Assembly: GCA_006226375.1 (NCBI GenBank) | Contig: SBHC01000056.1 | Location: 24,205-88,204, forward strand | Direction: 5' to 3' | Source of the DNA: Deltaproteobacteria bacterium | GTDB taxonomy: Bacteria; Myxococcota_C; UBA6777 | DNA: 64,000 nt | In this document: in pieces, positions 1 through 9,798 of the stretch | How the letters are laid out: each line of letters begins with the position of its first letter | How positions within the stretch are numbered: the first letter of the stretch is position 1 | Translations under genes and position numbers: made by a program | The notes under the pieces: generated by a model | Database searches by the model: none | Seen by the model: only the letters and a program-made list of their open reading frames with translations | Told to the model about the DNA's origin: nothing

Positions 1-2184
1 TTGGGTCCCAACCTGATGGACCCCAATCTAGGCAACCACATCCCTGTGTTTGTCGCCAACAACTTCTTCATTGTCTTTACCATCGCATACTTGACCATCG
101 CCCAGCACTTCAACATGCTCCGTCGGAAGGAAGTGTTCTTTGCGAACCTTGCGCTCGATCGAGCCAAAAGTGAGCTGGAACATGCCAACGACAGACTTAA
201 AGAGTTGGACCGAGTAAAGAACCAATTCTTCGCCAACATCACCCATGAACTCCGTACCCCACTGACCCTCATCCTGACTCCAGTAGACGCTATCATTCAG
301 GGGGAGCTGGGACACTTCAAGCACCACCAAATGACCTACTTTCAGACCATTCGGGAGAACGGTCTGCGCCTCTTGAAGCTGATCAACGACTTGCTTGAGT
401 TAACCAAACTTCGTGATTCCAAGATCCGCATCCGCCTGGAGAAAGTGAAGATTGGACCCTTCATCCAGAAGCTTCTCGGAACGGCACAAGGACTCGCAGA
501 ACGAAAACGAATCAACATTGTCTTTAATTGCGGCGACCACGCGCTCTGGTTCGACCCCACACAAATGGAACGTATCCTCCTCAATGTATTGGCCAATGCC
601 CTCAAGTTCACTCCCATCGGAGGGAACATCTGGGTGGATGTCATAGAAATGCAAGGCTCCATTGCCATCTCGGTCAAAGACACTGGCATTGGCATTCCCG
701 AGGAACATTTGCCCCATATCTTCGACAGGTTCTTTCAATCTGACTCTTCTAGCACGCGTCAGTTTGGTGGAACAGGGATTGGCCTTGCCCTCGCCAAAGA
801 GTTGGTCTTGCTCCACGAAGGAACGATCGAAGCCGAGAGCGAGTTGGACAAAGGCACCACCGTGACCATCACGCTGCAAAAAGGCAAAGACCACTTCCGC
901 GGAGAAGTCCTGGATCGACGTCAACGTTCCGAAGAGCAGGAGAAAAGTCGCCGTATGGACGACTCTGGTGTAGCCGTGTGGACGCATCAACTCGTTGACC
1001 AGGAGAGCTTTCGTTTCATTGAGTTGGACCAGGTGACAGAGCGACGGGCAGTTCCTCGCCAGGAGCACCAGTTTAAGGAAGCCAGGCTTCTTATTGTAGA
1101 AGACAACCTTGAGCTTCTCCGCTTTCTCAACACCCTCCTCGGCGAGACCTACGACATCTACACAGCAACAGACGGTCAAACCGCGTTGGAGCAAGCCAAG
1201 CTCCGCAAGCCAGACCTCATCCTTTCGGATGTGATGATACCTATCATGGATGGCTTTGAGTTGTGTGAGAAGGTCAAAACAGACCCTGAGACGATGCACA
1301 TTCCGGTCATTATGCTCACAGCACGAGGCAAAGTGGAAGACCGAATCACCGGCCTGGAACAAGGCGCGGACGCCTACATCAGCAAACCCTTTAGCCCCAA
1401 GGAGTTGCGAACGATTGTTCGTGAAACGCTGAAGAGTCGGGCAAAAACAGCCAAAGTGGTCCTCCGGAAACGATTGGATGCGGTTCAACTCATGAGCGCT
1501 CGAATGGCCCATGAGATCTACAATCCTCTCAACATGGTGCAAAACTCGATCGTTGGAATGAAGCGCAAGCTCGACAAGCGTAACGACGAAGAGACGCTAG
1601 AGTTGTTGGGGCCGTTCTTCAACATCGCGGAGCGAGCCATCCCACGAATTCACCAAACCGTCGAGCTGATGAAGCAGTATTCTCGGGAAGGATACGCCAA
1701 AAATGTCAGCCCCAACTACCCCAAAGACACCATCAAACAGCTGCTCAAAGTGGTCAGCGTTCCCCAAGATGTGGAGTGCAACTTTGAAGTGAACATTGAG
1801 TCCAACAAAGCCGTGTGGTGTGACCCTGCTGAGTTCAACCAAGCTCTGATCAATGTGCTGGAAAACGCGGTAGATGCTATCGAAGCCAAAGGGACTGTAC
1901 GGGTTCATGTGTTTGAAGAAGAGGAGCAAGTCATCTTCTCCATCCAAGACGATGGATGTGGGATCTCTCCCGATGACCTTGACCGGATCTTCTCCCCCTT
2001 CTTTACCACCAAAGGACCCAACAAAGGCATGGGCTTGGGCATGACCATCACGCTCCAGACCATTGAAGCACAAGGTGGAGAGATGGCGATCAAAAGTGAG
2101 GTTGGAGTGGGCACACAGGTGTTAATTCGGATGCCGCAACGGCACCCCATCGGACCCAACGAAGAGGCCCCTCTGGTAGGATAA
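1..2184 (+). CDS. Hybrid sensor histidine kinase/response regulator, 5' truncated by window edge
   Basis: The frame is open from base 1, so the true start and probably the sensor part lie upstream. Visible order in the 727 residues: a hydrophobic segment (about 14-36), a coiled-coil linker (about 45-75), a HisKA H-box NITHELRTPL with His82, and a HATPase_c domain (N-box near 195-203, DTGIG near 228, GGTGIGLAL near 256). A receiver domain follows (VEDN near 366, phospho-acceptor Asp410 in LILSDVMIP, Lys462). A second kinase-like module ends the protein: H-box AHEIYNPLN with His504, then an ATPase domain with DDGCGI and GMGLGM. Phosphate probably moves from His82 to Asp410, and the receiver may control the C-terminal NtrB-like module. 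The ligand is unknown. The gene converges on the aminotransferase with a 4-bp gap. Confidence 0.93.
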   Translation: MGPNLMDPNLGNHIPVFVANNFFIVFTIAYLTIAQHFNMLRRKEVFFANLALDRAKSELEHANDRLKELDRVKNQFFANITHELRTPLTLILTPVDAIIQGELGHFKHHQMTYFQTIRENGLRLLKLINDLLELTKLRDSKIRIRLEKVKIGPFIQKLLGTAQGLAERKRINIVFNCGDHALWFDPTQMERILLNVLANALKFTPIGGNIWVDVIEMQGSIAISVKDTGIGIPEEHLPHIFDRFFQSDSSSTRQFGGTGIGLALAKELVLLHEGTIEAESELDKGTTVTITLQKGKDHFRGEVLDRRQRSEEQEKSRRMDDSGVAVWTHQLVDQESFRFIELDQVTERRAVPRQEHQFKEARLLIVEDNLELLRFLNTLLGETYDIYTATDGQTALEQAKLRKPDLILSDVMIPIMDGFELCEKVKTDPETMHIPVIMLTARGKVEDRITGLEQGADAYISKPFSPKELRTIVRETLKSRAKTAKVVLRKRLDAVQLMSARMAHEIYNPLNMVQNSIVGMKRKLDKRNDEETLELLGPFFNIAERAIPRIHQTVELMKQYSREGYAKNVSPNYPKDTIKQLLKVVSVPQDVECNFEVNIESNKAVWCDPAEFNQALINVLENAVDAIEAKGTVRVHVFEEEEQVIFSIQDDGCGISPDDLDRIFSPFFTTKGPNKGMGLGMTITLQTIEAQGGEMAIKSEVGVGTQVLIRMPQRHPIGPNEEAPLVG

Positions 2185-2188
2185 GTTC

Positions 2189-3943
2189 CTAGGAATGGGG
2201 GTGCAGGTTCCCGCCATGCACAGCAGCCTCTTCCCCTTGTAACTCGTCCAAAGCTTCTTCTGGCAAAGAAAACCAGCGAAGAGCTTCAAAGTCTTTGGGG
2301 AGTGGTTTGTCTCCGAGAGACAGCTCACGAGATTCCTGACAGACACCGTCTATGATAGCCTGAGCCTTGGCAAAATAGGACTCCAACACGCTGGCAGGTG
2401 CAGTGCTATGGTGGGACGGATACTCCATCTTTCCGTTGGCGTACGAGATCTCCGTGAGACACATGGGAGGCTTGGGCCGTCCTCTGCGATGTCGCCACTG
2501 CCCGCTCCGTGGCTCAAAGGAATAGTGGGGCAACAGCTTCCATCCTTCCTTGGCGACAAAGTGAACAGCACGCAGGACAAAGTTAAACTCTGCTTCTGCG
2601 ATGAAGTAGTTGAAGTTTACGCGGACCCAGCCGGGCTTAATTCCCTCGCAATGTTGGACCACAACGCGCTCAAACGCTTCGGATGTTGTGGAGTCAATCC
2701 CCAAAAGCCTGTGTCCATAAGGTCCAGCACATGAACATCCACCCCTTGCCTGCACACCAAACAAGTCATTTAAGAGCGCAACGACAAAGTTATGATGCAG
2801 GTAACTTTTCTTGTGTTTGACCATAAACGAGACAATGGAGAGCCGCCAGGCATCTTTGTTTCCAAGGATTTCGATGGCAGGGTTCTCGTCCCACGATGAG
2901 ATGGCTCTCCGGATAAAGGACTCTTCCTTGTGTCGGATGGTTTGCCAACCCACAGCCTCTTTGAGTTGGAACACCAACCCTGCTCGAATCGAGCCGATGA
3001 TAGCGGGGGTTCCGCCTTCTTCACGATGGACAGGGTCATCCAGATAACGGTGATGTTCGGGGTTGACGTAGGAGACCGTTCCACCTCCAGGCATCGAAGG
3101 GACTTTGTTGGTAAGAAGCCGCTTCTTAACAACAAGAATGCCGGGAGTCCCAGGTCCACCTACAAACTTGTGGGGTGAGAGGAACACAGCGTCTTTGTAA
3201 GCCAAAGCACCGTTCTCATCCTCGTCGGCCATGTTCATCTCAATCCGGACATAGGGACCTGCAGCCGCAAAGTCCCAAAAGGACAGCGCGTTGTAGCGAT
3301 GAAGCATCACAGCAATGTTGCGCGTGTCGGAGCCTACCCCTGTGACATTGGATGCAGCCGAGAAGCTTCCGATTTTAAGAGGCCTATCGTTGTACCGCTG
3401 GAGTTCTTCTTCCAGATGGTCCAAATCCACACGGCCGTCTTTGTTCTCACGGATGGGAACGACATCAGCGATAGACTCTCGCCAAGGAAGCTCGTTGGAG
3501 TGGTGTTCGTAGGGAGATACAAACACCACAGGACGTTGCTCTTGAGGGATCTTTTCGTCCAGCTTGTAAGTCTCATTGAGGTTGGCAGGCAGTCGGATGT
3601 TAAGAATGTCCACCATTTTGTTAATAGCAGCGGTCGCTCCAGAGCCACAGAAGATAACGACATCTTCTTCAGAGCCGCCCACAGCCTTGTGGATAATCTT
3701 CCTTGCCTCTTCGCGAAAGTGTGTGGTCTGTAAGCCGGTACCGGAGGTTTCGGTGTGAGTGTTCGCATACAGCGGCATCACTTCGCCGCGAATGTAATCT
3801 TCCAGAAAGGTCAAAGAACGTCCGGAAGCGGTATAGTCGGCGTAGGTTAACCGACGGGGTCCGTAAGGTCCTTCGAGAACCTCGTCGTCCCCGATTACGG
3901 AGTTGCGAATCATCTCAATCAAGCGGTCGTTGGTTTCAGACAT
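2189..3943 (-). CDS. Aminotransferase class V-fold PLP-dependent enzyme (cysteine desulfurase-like)
   Basis: This 584-residue protein is longer than the roughly 400 residues usual for IscS/SufS. The fold-type I PLP core is clear: the cofactor loop CGSGATAAIN (about 99-108), the Asp pairing with the PLP ring in FWDFAAAGP (about 222-230), and the Schiff-base lysine Lys259 in SPHKFVGGPGTPG. A cysteine-rich loop GGCSCAGPYGH lies where desulfurases carry their sulfur-accepting Cys, which makes desulfurase or selenocysteine-lyase-like chemistry possible but unproven. About 120 extra residues at the C terminus have no motif I recognise. An AGAGGGG Shine-Dalgarno precedes the ATG at 3943. No isc or suf partner is nearby. 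Confidence 0.85.
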   Translation of the reverse strand: MSETNDRLIEMIRNSVIGDDEVLEGPYGPRRLTYADYTASGRSLTFLEDYIRGEVMPLYANTHTETSGTGLQTTHFREEARKIIHKAVGGSEEDVVIFCGSGATAAINKMVDILNIRLPANLNETYKLDEKIPQEQRPVVFVSPYEHHSNELPWRESIADVVPIRENKDGRVDLDHLEEELQRYNDRPLKIGSFSAASNVTGVGSDTRNIAVMLHRYNALSFWDFAAAGPYVRIEMNMADEDENGALAYKDAVFLSPHKFVGGPGTPGILVVKKRLLTNKVPSMPGGGTVSYVNPEHHRYLDDPVHREEGGTPAIIGSIRAGLVFQLKEAVGWQTIRHKEESFIRRAISSWDENPAIEILGNKDAWRLSIVSFMVKHKKSYLHHNFVVALLNDLFGVQARGGCSCAGPYGHRLLGIDSTTSEAFERVVVQHCEGIKPGWVRVNFNYFIAEAEFNFVLRAVHFVAKEGWKLLPHYSFEPRSGQWRHRRGRPKPPMCLTEISYANGKMEYPSHHSTAPASVLESYFAKAQAIIDGVCQESRELSLGDKPLPKDFEALRWFSLPEEALDELQGEEAAVHGGNLHPHS

Positions 3944-4042
3944 GGCTACCCCTCTTTTCCGCAGATGCAGAGTGTCATTTTCATGACAGAAGGATGGACT
4001 GAATGAGGGAAAAATGCAACGGGGGGAACCCAGAAGGGTGTT

Positions 4043-6154
4043 TTACGCCTCGGTTCCGTACATCTTCTTTAGACGGAACCTCGCGGGTTTGTCTTTGTTA
4101 ACTTTAAGAGCTTCATACAAAGAAGGTCCTACAGACACAGTGGTGGTTTCTTCTTCGTTAATCTCTGTGACAAGACCATGACCCGAGCGCAATCCGCCCA
4201 ACCACCAACGAGCATCGGAAACGTAGACCAGATCCCCAACCTCAGCCCCCAAAGAGTTGGCAAGGGAACGAGACAAGGTCAAAGAACCAAAGCCGGTTTT
4301 GGGATCGACATTGTCCTCAGAAAGTTCCTGAACTTGAGTGTCGGACCAATCGGATTCGCTCTCACCACCCTTGCTTCCTTTGTAATAAACAATCGCATCA
4401 GGAATGGTCCCCCAGACCAACCCTCGAATCGTATCCAGCGGACGAGCTTGGGTCATGTAGGTGACGAGGATACCGATGGTAAACGAAACCCCCAACCCAA
4501 AGAAGGCACGCATAAACTTGTACTGACGCGCACCTTCCAACCAGCTACCGTTCGTTTTGATCATCGGAACACCGTGAGCAAACGGCGTGATGATAGAGGG
4601 AAACACAATGGACAACATCACAAAGAACATTCCACCCAGCATGGTCGAGATGGCTGCCGCTGTTGTGTATCTTCTCCAAAAAACCCCCAGGAGCAAGGCC
4701 ACAACGAGGGGGGGTGTAATCGCCGCAGTAAAGGCACCATGGGCCGAGTACACCGAGTCAAACTTCATAAAAATGGGAACGCAGGCCACGCCGATCAGGG
4801 TAATGGAAATCGACGAGAAGCGAGCCACCCCCAAAAGCTTCTCCTCCGAAGCGTCAGGATGACTGGGTTTGTATATGTCATTCACTACGATCGCAGCGAT
4901 GGCCGTAATCAATGTATCAACCGTTGACATCAACGCAGCTGTCAGCGCAGCCATGATCAAGCCAAACACCAAAGGATTGGAGAGAAAGCGTGACGCGACA
5001 AAGAAGGCTTGGCTGGCGTTCAAGTCGGGAGGCAGATAACCTGCATGTACCAACGCTTTCGCAACCCATCCGCCCGATGCGACAACCACGGCGGCGACAG
5101 GCATAAGGATCAACAACACTGCGATAAACGACTTACGACCCGCGTTCAACGAGCGCGCAGCCATAAACCGCATCAAGATCCCCTGATTCAAGAAATAAAA
5201 CATGGCAGAGTTCGCCATGGCATCCTGCCAGAAGATCCCAACGCTGTGGTACGATGGGTCTTTGTTAAAGTTGGCAAACGCCATACGATGACTTCGAGGC
5301 ATGTGCTCCCACAACGACTGAAAGCCACCCAAATACTCGGCCCCCAAATAGACAATCGCAAGCCCACAAGCGAGCAACATGACACCTTGAAACAAGTCCG
5401 TCATGATGACACTCGTTTGGCCTCCAAGCGTCACATACACCGCCGAGATGGAAGCCACAACGACCGCAGACCAAAACACGGGCCAGCCGATCAGAATATT
5501 CAGAGCCTTCCCCATGGTAAACAGGTTGACTCCCACGTACCCCACCAAATACAGCAGCAGCAGATAGGTGACGACTTTCCGAGCGAACGGATTGAAGCGA
5601 CGTTCAAAGTATTCAGGAATGGATGTAATCTTGGAGAAGTAAAGGATGGGCAACCAACCAAAGAGAACAAGGGGTAGCCAAAACCAATCATTAAGGTACG
5701 TTTGGCTACTGGCCAGTCCATATTTGTAAGCGACCTTGCTGTACTTGACGAAGCTATAAGAGCCAATGGTTGTAGCAACCAAGCTAAAACCAATCAGCCA
5801 CCAAGAGAAGCGTTGCCCTCCAAAGAAGAAGTCCTTGGTGCTCTTTTGCCCCCTCCCAAAGAAGGTGCCAATGATCAAGATGATGACAAAGTACGCCACC
5901 ATCACCAGATACGTCAGCCAGTGGCCCAGAGGTGGTGACGTTCTGCCCTTGTAGACTCCAGCCTTTGCAGTAGCCATGGGACCGTACTGCATATAACCTT
6001 GTAAGATCATGAAAAACGCCAGGCCACCCAAACACATCAAAAGATTCCGCAAACCTGATCCAGAGACGCCCAGGTATCCTTGCCTCCAGGCATACAAAAG
6101 CCCCACAAAAAAGACTATGCCCCCAATGGCGTACTGGTAAAGATAGGGATCCAT
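4043..6154 (-). CDS. Sodium:solute symporter (SSS/SSF family) with C-terminal soluble extension
   Basis: A polytopic membrane protein of 703 residues. Helices begin near residue 8 and continue to about 590, with SSF-type stretches such as GGQRFSWWLIGFSLVATTIGS and the TLGGQTSVIMTDLFQG region. Na+-coupled uptake of a small organic solute is the family role; the substrate cannot be told from the sequence. About 100 hydrophilic residues follow the last helix, including a small beta-rich region (VGDLVYVSDARWWLGG), which is longer than in most SSF members. A GTG six bases upstream would add two residues, but the AGAGG sequence sits only 2 nt from it and 8 nt from the ATG at 6154, so the ATG is chosen. 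Confidence 0.88.
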   Translation of the reverse strand: MDPYLYQYAIGGIVFFVGLLYAWRQGYLGVSGSGLRNLLMCLGGLAFFMILQGYMQYGPMATAKAGVYKGRTSPPLGHWLTYLVMVAYFVIILIIGTFFGRGQKSTKDFFFGGQRFSWWLIGFSLVATTIGSYSFVKYSKVAYKYGLASSQTYLNDWFWLPLVLFGWLPILYFSKITSIPEYFERRFNPFARKVVTYLLLLYLVGYVGVNLFTMGKALNILIGWPVFWSAVVVASISAVYVTLGGQTSVIMTDLFQGVMLLACGLAIVYLGAEYLGGFQSLWEHMPRSHRMAFANFNKDPSYHSVGIFWQDAMANSAMFYFLNQGILMRFMAARSLNAGRKSFIAVLLILMPVAAVVVASGGWVAKALVHAGYLPPDLNASQAFFVASRFLSNPLVFGLIMAALTAALMSTVDTLITAIAAIVVNDIYKPSHPDASEEKLLGVARFSSISITLIGVACVPIFMKFDSVYSAHGAFTAAITPPLVVALLLGVFWRRYTTAAAISTMLGGMFFVMLSIVFPSIITPFAHGVPMIKTNGSWLEGARQYKFMRAFFGLGVSFTIGILVTYMTQARPLDTIRGLVWGTIPDAIVYYKGSKGGESESDWSDTQVQELSEDNVDPKTGFGSLTLSRSLANSLGAEVGDLVYVSDARWWLGGLRSGHGLVTEINEEETTTVSVGPSLYEALKVNKDKPARFRLKKMYGTEA

Positions 6155-6488
6155 GGCCACGTCCTCTACTTTCTCAAAGTGCTGGGTGGGATTGGCCTAG
6201 CGGCCTAGTGTGTTCAAGAAGTTCACTTGGGTGGGACTGTATCTTGGTGGGATGAACGTGTCAACAGATGCACTTGTTCCTCTTCCCTCCCCAAGAAACC
6301 CAAAACAAGCGACCCATCAATACAAAGCTCATCGCTCAAAAACGTCCATACCCAATAAGGTTGATTGAATCCAACAGTTGTCCGTGGTAGCGTTGAGGGC
6401 ACGCATGGATAGACAAAGCGCGATGGCTCTGAGGAGGTTGCATGTGTTCCTCTTCGACCCATGACTCCCCCTAACAAAAGGAGCTCCC
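6155..6488. other. Intergenic region between divergent genes
   Basis: This is 334 bp between the symporter (leftward) and the Cys/Arg repeat protein (rightward), so both promoters should lie here. I see no convincing ORF, RNA or terminator. An AAAGGAG Shine-Dalgarno sits just before the ATG at 6489. Confidence 0.5.
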
Positions 6489-7229
6489 ATGAAGAAAGTT
6501 CTGCTTGGATGGTTAACCTTCACGTTAATGATGTTTGGAGGTTTTGGTGTTTCATTGGTTGCAGCAAGAAGTGCAAAGAAATGCAAGCCTGGACAGAGGC
6601 GAATTTGCCGGACTTTTCGGGGTCAAACGGTGTGTCGATGTTTGACCCAAAGGACCAGTCGATGTCGGCCAGGTCAAAGACGAGTCTGCCGAAGAATTGC
6701 AGGCCAGACCTTCTGCCGGTGCGTCTCCAACAGCACAAGAACATGTCGCCCTGGCCAGAAACGAGTTTGTCGCAGAATTGCCGGTCAAACCTTCTGCCGT
6801 TGTTTGACAAAGGGCACAAAGACCTGTCGCCCCGGCCAAAAGCGCGTATGTCGAAGAGTCTTGGGTCGAAAGATTTGCCGATGCACTTCTGGAAAACCCA
6901 GAAAGTGTCGCCCTGGCTATCGAAGAGTGTGCCGAAGAATTGGAACCCAACGGTTTTGTCGTTGTGAGTCCAATACAGCAAGAAAGTGCCGGCCTGGAAC
7001 CCGCCGAGTTTGCAAACGTGTGTTTGGGAAAAAGTTTTGCCGCTGCGCTTCGACAAAGAATCCAAACGCGTGTCGCCCTGGCTACCGAAGAGTCTGCAGC
7101 CGAATTGCGAACAAGCGGTTTTGCCGTTGCGTCAGTTCCAAGCGTGCAAAGTGCCGACCTGGAACCCGTCGAGTGTGTCGAACGTTCCGCGGTCGCACAA
7201 CGTGTCGCTGTCAGCCACGACGTCGATAG
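6489..7229 (+). CDS. Secreted Cys/Arg-rich tandem-repeat protein (8 units, CX7CX8CXC)
   Basis: A 246-residue protein with a clear signal peptide (MKKVLLGWLTFTLMMFGGFG, then VSLVAARSA). The rest is eight tandem units of about 27 residues. Each reads roughly (K/R/T)CRPGxRRVCRRxxGxxFCRC and carries four cysteines spaced CX7CX8CXC. Thirty-two regularly spaced cysteines in an exported protein suggest disulfide-bonded or metal-binding modules. The very high Arg content suggests binding to polyanions such as DNA, LPS or capsule; both ideas are inference. I do not recognise a named family. An AAAGGAG Shine-Dalgarno lies at good spacing. It converges with the downstream phosphoesterase, and no clear terminator separates them. 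Confidence 0.85.
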   Translation: MKKVLLGWLTFTLMMFGGFGVSLVAARSAKKCKPGQRRICRTFRGQTVCRCLTQRTSRCRPGQRRVCRRIAGQTFCRCVSNSTRTCRPGQKRVCRRIAGQTFCRCLTKGTKTCRPGQKRVCRRVLGRKICRCTSGKPRKCRPGYRRVCRRIGTQRFCRCESNTARKCRPGTRRVCKRVFGKKFCRCASTKNPNACRPGYRRVCSRIANKRFCRCVSSKRAKCRPGTRRVCRTFRGRTTCRCQPRRR

Positions 7230-7259
7230 CTTGTAGGGGGTTTGGAAAGTGGGGCTGTT

Positions 7260-8528
7260 TTATTTGGTGTAGGTTTTGGAGAAGACAGGCTGAGCGCTGG
7301 TCGCGGTATAGAACTCGATGGTCATGGTTCGACCGGAGATGTGGACGTAAGCAAAGCCAGTGTCTTGGAAGTTCTGGAACCAAACCTTGTTGCGTTTGGT
7401 GTCACCAGCCTTTTTGGTTTTGGCGCCAGCACCATGAACCAACCAGTTTGTGTTGCACTTGGACTGTAGCAGCTGCATGTTGTGGTCATGTCCAGAAAAG
7501 TAGAAGTCGAACTTCCCGCAGATCTCTGACTCCATAAACTTCTTCACCGAATCCCCACTCACAAATGGAATGAATGGAATCCCTTCGTACTTCCCGGCGT
7601 CACCGTGGGTGCCGTTGGAGATGTAGGGGTGGTGACCAAAGGCAAACTTCCAAACGCTTTGATTTTGGGTTGCCTTCGCAAGTTCCTGTTGGACAAACTT
7701 CTTTTGCGCCTTCACGTCTACGCCGGGGAGACCATCAAAGAAGATCTCGCATGTGTTGAGGCTCACGAAGGTTGCGTTGCCTTTTTTGAAGGAGAAGTAC
7801 TTGTTGGGAAACACAAACTGGGGATTGGTTTTGGCGTAGTCCCTGTAGTATTGGAACTTATGAAAGCCTGCGCCAACTCCGCCGATCTTGTCGATGCCGT
7901 AATCGTGGTTTCCGATGGTGATGTAAAAGGGAAACTTCAAGAAGCTATAAATGTCGGAGAACTTGGTTTTGAATTGAGGGTCTTTGGCGCTGGAAACTCC
8001 CACATCGTAGAAGTTGTCACCGAGCAGGAGGCCAAAGTCACAAGGTCCACGACCACCGGGCTGCGCTTCCGCGTCACACTTTTTCTTGATGGCCGTAGCG
8101 ACGGCTTTTTGTTGCGCCGATCCGGTGCCTGTGTCCCCCATCAAGATGAAGCGAATGCCCTGAGGTGTGGGAGGAGGTTCGGGTCCAGCTTCCGGCCCTG
8201 GCGTGGGTTCGGGCCCTGGAGATGTATCCGGCTGACCTTGGTTTGTGTCAGGTTGTTCGACGGGTTCAGGCCCTGGCTCCGGTCCGTTGGTCGATGTATC
8301 CAAGGGTCCATCTTCGGGACCTGTCGATGCGTCTAAGGCAGACTCGGGTCCAGTGGAAGGCTCTGGACCAGGCTCGGATCCAGCAGAAGGTTCGGGCCCT
8401 GGTGAGGTGGGCTCCACGCCTGCAGAAGTTCCGCTATCTGGAGTTCCCGTGTTGTCGTTGTTGTTGGAGCCTGGACCTTCCGAACAGGCAAACACCAGAA
8501 TGACACTTAACGCAACCAACCATCTCAT
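7260..8528 (-). CDS. Lipoprotein metallophosphoesterase (purple acid phosphatase-like)
   Basis: The ATG at 8528 gives a short lipoprotein signal, MRWLVALSVILVFAC, with Cys as acceptor. A Pro/Gly/Glu/Ser linker of about 110 residues follows (repeats of the PGPEP type). The calcineurin-like phosphoesterase domain then shows all the usual metal and active-site blocks in order: GDTGTG, LLLGDNFYDVG, GNHDYG, FGHHPY and SGHDHN. The pattern resembles tartrate-resistant/purple acid phosphatases, so a periplasmic or surface phosphomonoesterase is likely. A longer reading frame starts at 8651, but it would bury the lipobox behind 41 residues, so I reject that start. Upstream lies a divergent MORN-repeat gene. 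Confidence 0.88.
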   Translation of the reverse strand: MRWLVALSVILVFACSEGPGSNNNDNTGTPDSGTSAGVEPTSPGPEPSAGSEPGPEPSTGPESALDASTGPEDGPLDTSTNGPEPGPEPVEQPDTNQGQPDTSPGPEPTPGPEAGPEPPPTPQGIRFILMGDTGTGSAQQKAVATAIKKKCDAEAQPGGRGPCDFGLLLGDNFYDVGVSSAKDPQFKTKFSDIYSFLKFPFYITIGNHDYGIDKIGGVGAGFHKFQYYRDYAKTNPQFVFPNKYFSFKKGNATFVSLNTCEIFFDGLPGVDVKAQKKFVQQELAKATQNQSVWKFAFGHHPYISNGTHGDAGKYEGIPFIPFVSGDSVKKFMESEICGKFDFYFSGHDHNMQLLQSKCNTNWLVHGAGAKTKKAGDTKRNKVWFQNFQDTGFAYVHISGRTMTIEFYTATSAQPVFSKTYTK

Positions 8529-8755
8529 CACAAACCAAGATCTCACAACGCTTCTCCACAACAAAAGTACCTTGTGAACGTATACAATTTCGTTCCCAAC
8601 GTTCGTAACCCCAAAGGAGTCAAGCATATTGAATTTATCGTTGTTGGTCAAGGTATTCCAGTAACATGTTTGGGTTCAAGGCTTGCAAGTATTCAACGGA
8701 TCAAGAATGATGGGAGACGAGACCTTCGAATGGATTGTGGACAAAAGGAGTTTGT

Positions 8756-9790
8756 ATGAAGGTGTTGTTCCTCTATAGCTCGCTAAGTATGTTGGGACCG
8801 TGGTTCGTTGGAGCCCCGACCTCCCATCCATCCAGCCGACCTGCCCTTCACTCCAAGTGCCAGCCCAAAACCAAACCGACCCAAGGTGCTTTGGATTGGC
8901 AAGAAGTTCGGTGTTGGTCCAATGGCTCGTACAAACTCGTCCGAGAGTGGAAGCAAGGCAAACTCCATGGTCGAGAAGTGCGTTGGCATCCCAACGGCAA
9001 AAAAGAGTCCATCAAACATTACAATTTAGGGAAGCTTGAAGGACCAGCACTGAGTTGGTACCCAACAGGACGCAAACACGCACACGTGATGTTCCACAAC
9101 AACGTGCTCCACGGCTTGTACCGAAGCTGGCACAAGAAAGGCCACATGATGAGACAGGTGCAGTACAACCATGGCAAGCCCAAAGGTCTTTACCAAGAGT
9201 GGTACAAGACGGGGCACATGAAGTACCGCATGCCTTTCCACAAGGGAAAAGCGCACGGCCAAGGGACCTTTTGGCACAAGAACGGCCACATCGCGATCTC
9301 CATGACGATGCACCACGGGTCCAAACATGGCCCCCACACCACCTGGTTCAAAAATGGGCGGGTTGCGATGCACGGCAAATACAAAGACAACAACAAAACG
9401 GGACCTTGGGTCTACAACAACCCGACAGGTAGCATCCGTGTGGACCTGAATTTTTCAAAGGACTTGCGCCACGGGCCATGGACCTACCAACGTCATGGCC
9501 AGCTGCTGATTCGTGGTCAGTTTGCTCAGGACGAGATGCACGGTTCGTGGCAATGGATGGGCTCCTTACAAGGCAAGGGTTCGTTTCACAACGGAGCACT
9601 CTGCGGAGCCTGGACTTGCTTCTCGCCCAAGGACAAATCCGGAAAGTCAAGGCCGGCACCTTGCAGCCCCGCAACCATCAAGGCACGGATAGAAAAGGTG
9701 CTAGGCCCCTCCTCCTTGAAGCACACATGCAAAGTCACAAGCGACGGGATGCGGTGCCCAGCCTGCCCGACCAGCAGACCCACAAAGTAA
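8756..9790 (+). CDS. MORN-repeat (YwqK-like) protein, probably exported
   Basis: A 344-residue protein. After a weakly hydrophobic N terminus (MKVLFLYSSLSMLGPWFVG) it has about ten repeats of some 23 residues with the MORN_2 pattern (G.xHGxxxxWxxNG.), for example GKLHGREVRWHPNGKKES and GKAHGQGTFWHKNG. The repeats are unusually rich in His and Trp. The tail has several cysteines (CSPATIK, CPACPTS). Bacterial proteins of this type are often annotated as YwqK-family antitoxins, but no toxin partner is adjacent, so a surface or envelope role is equally possible. The start at 8756 is chosen over the TTG at 8735 because AAAAGGAG lies 5 nt before it. It converges with the next gene with an 8-bp gap. 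Confidence 0.8.
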   Translation: MKVLFLYSSLSMLGPWFVGAPTSHPSSRPALHSKCQPKTKPTQGALDWQEVRCWSNGSYKLVREWKQGKLHGREVRWHPNGKKESIKHYNLGKLEGPALSWYPTGRKHAHVMFHNNVLHGLYRSWHKKGHMMRQVQYNHGKPKGLYQEWYKTGHMKYRMPFHKGKAHGQGTFWHKNGHIAISMTMHHGSKHGPHTTWFKNGRVAMHGKYKDNNKTGPWVYNNPTGSIRVDLNFSKDLRHGPWTYQRHGQLLIRGQFAQDEMHGSWQWMGSLQGKGSFHNGALCGAWTCFSPKDKSGKSRPAPCSPATIKARIEKVLGPSSLKHTCKVTSDGMRCPACPTSRPTK

Positions 9791-9798
9791 AGGGACTG

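Noticed and set aside
400..1542. 380-residue minus-strand frame inside the histidine kinase
   Set aside because: Mirror frame of an obvious kinase gene; no family match and no start signals.
8756..9790. Toxin-antitoxin reading of the MORN-repeat gene
   Set aside because: Databases label similar proteins as YwqK-type antitoxins, but no toxin gene is adjacent and the protein looks exported.
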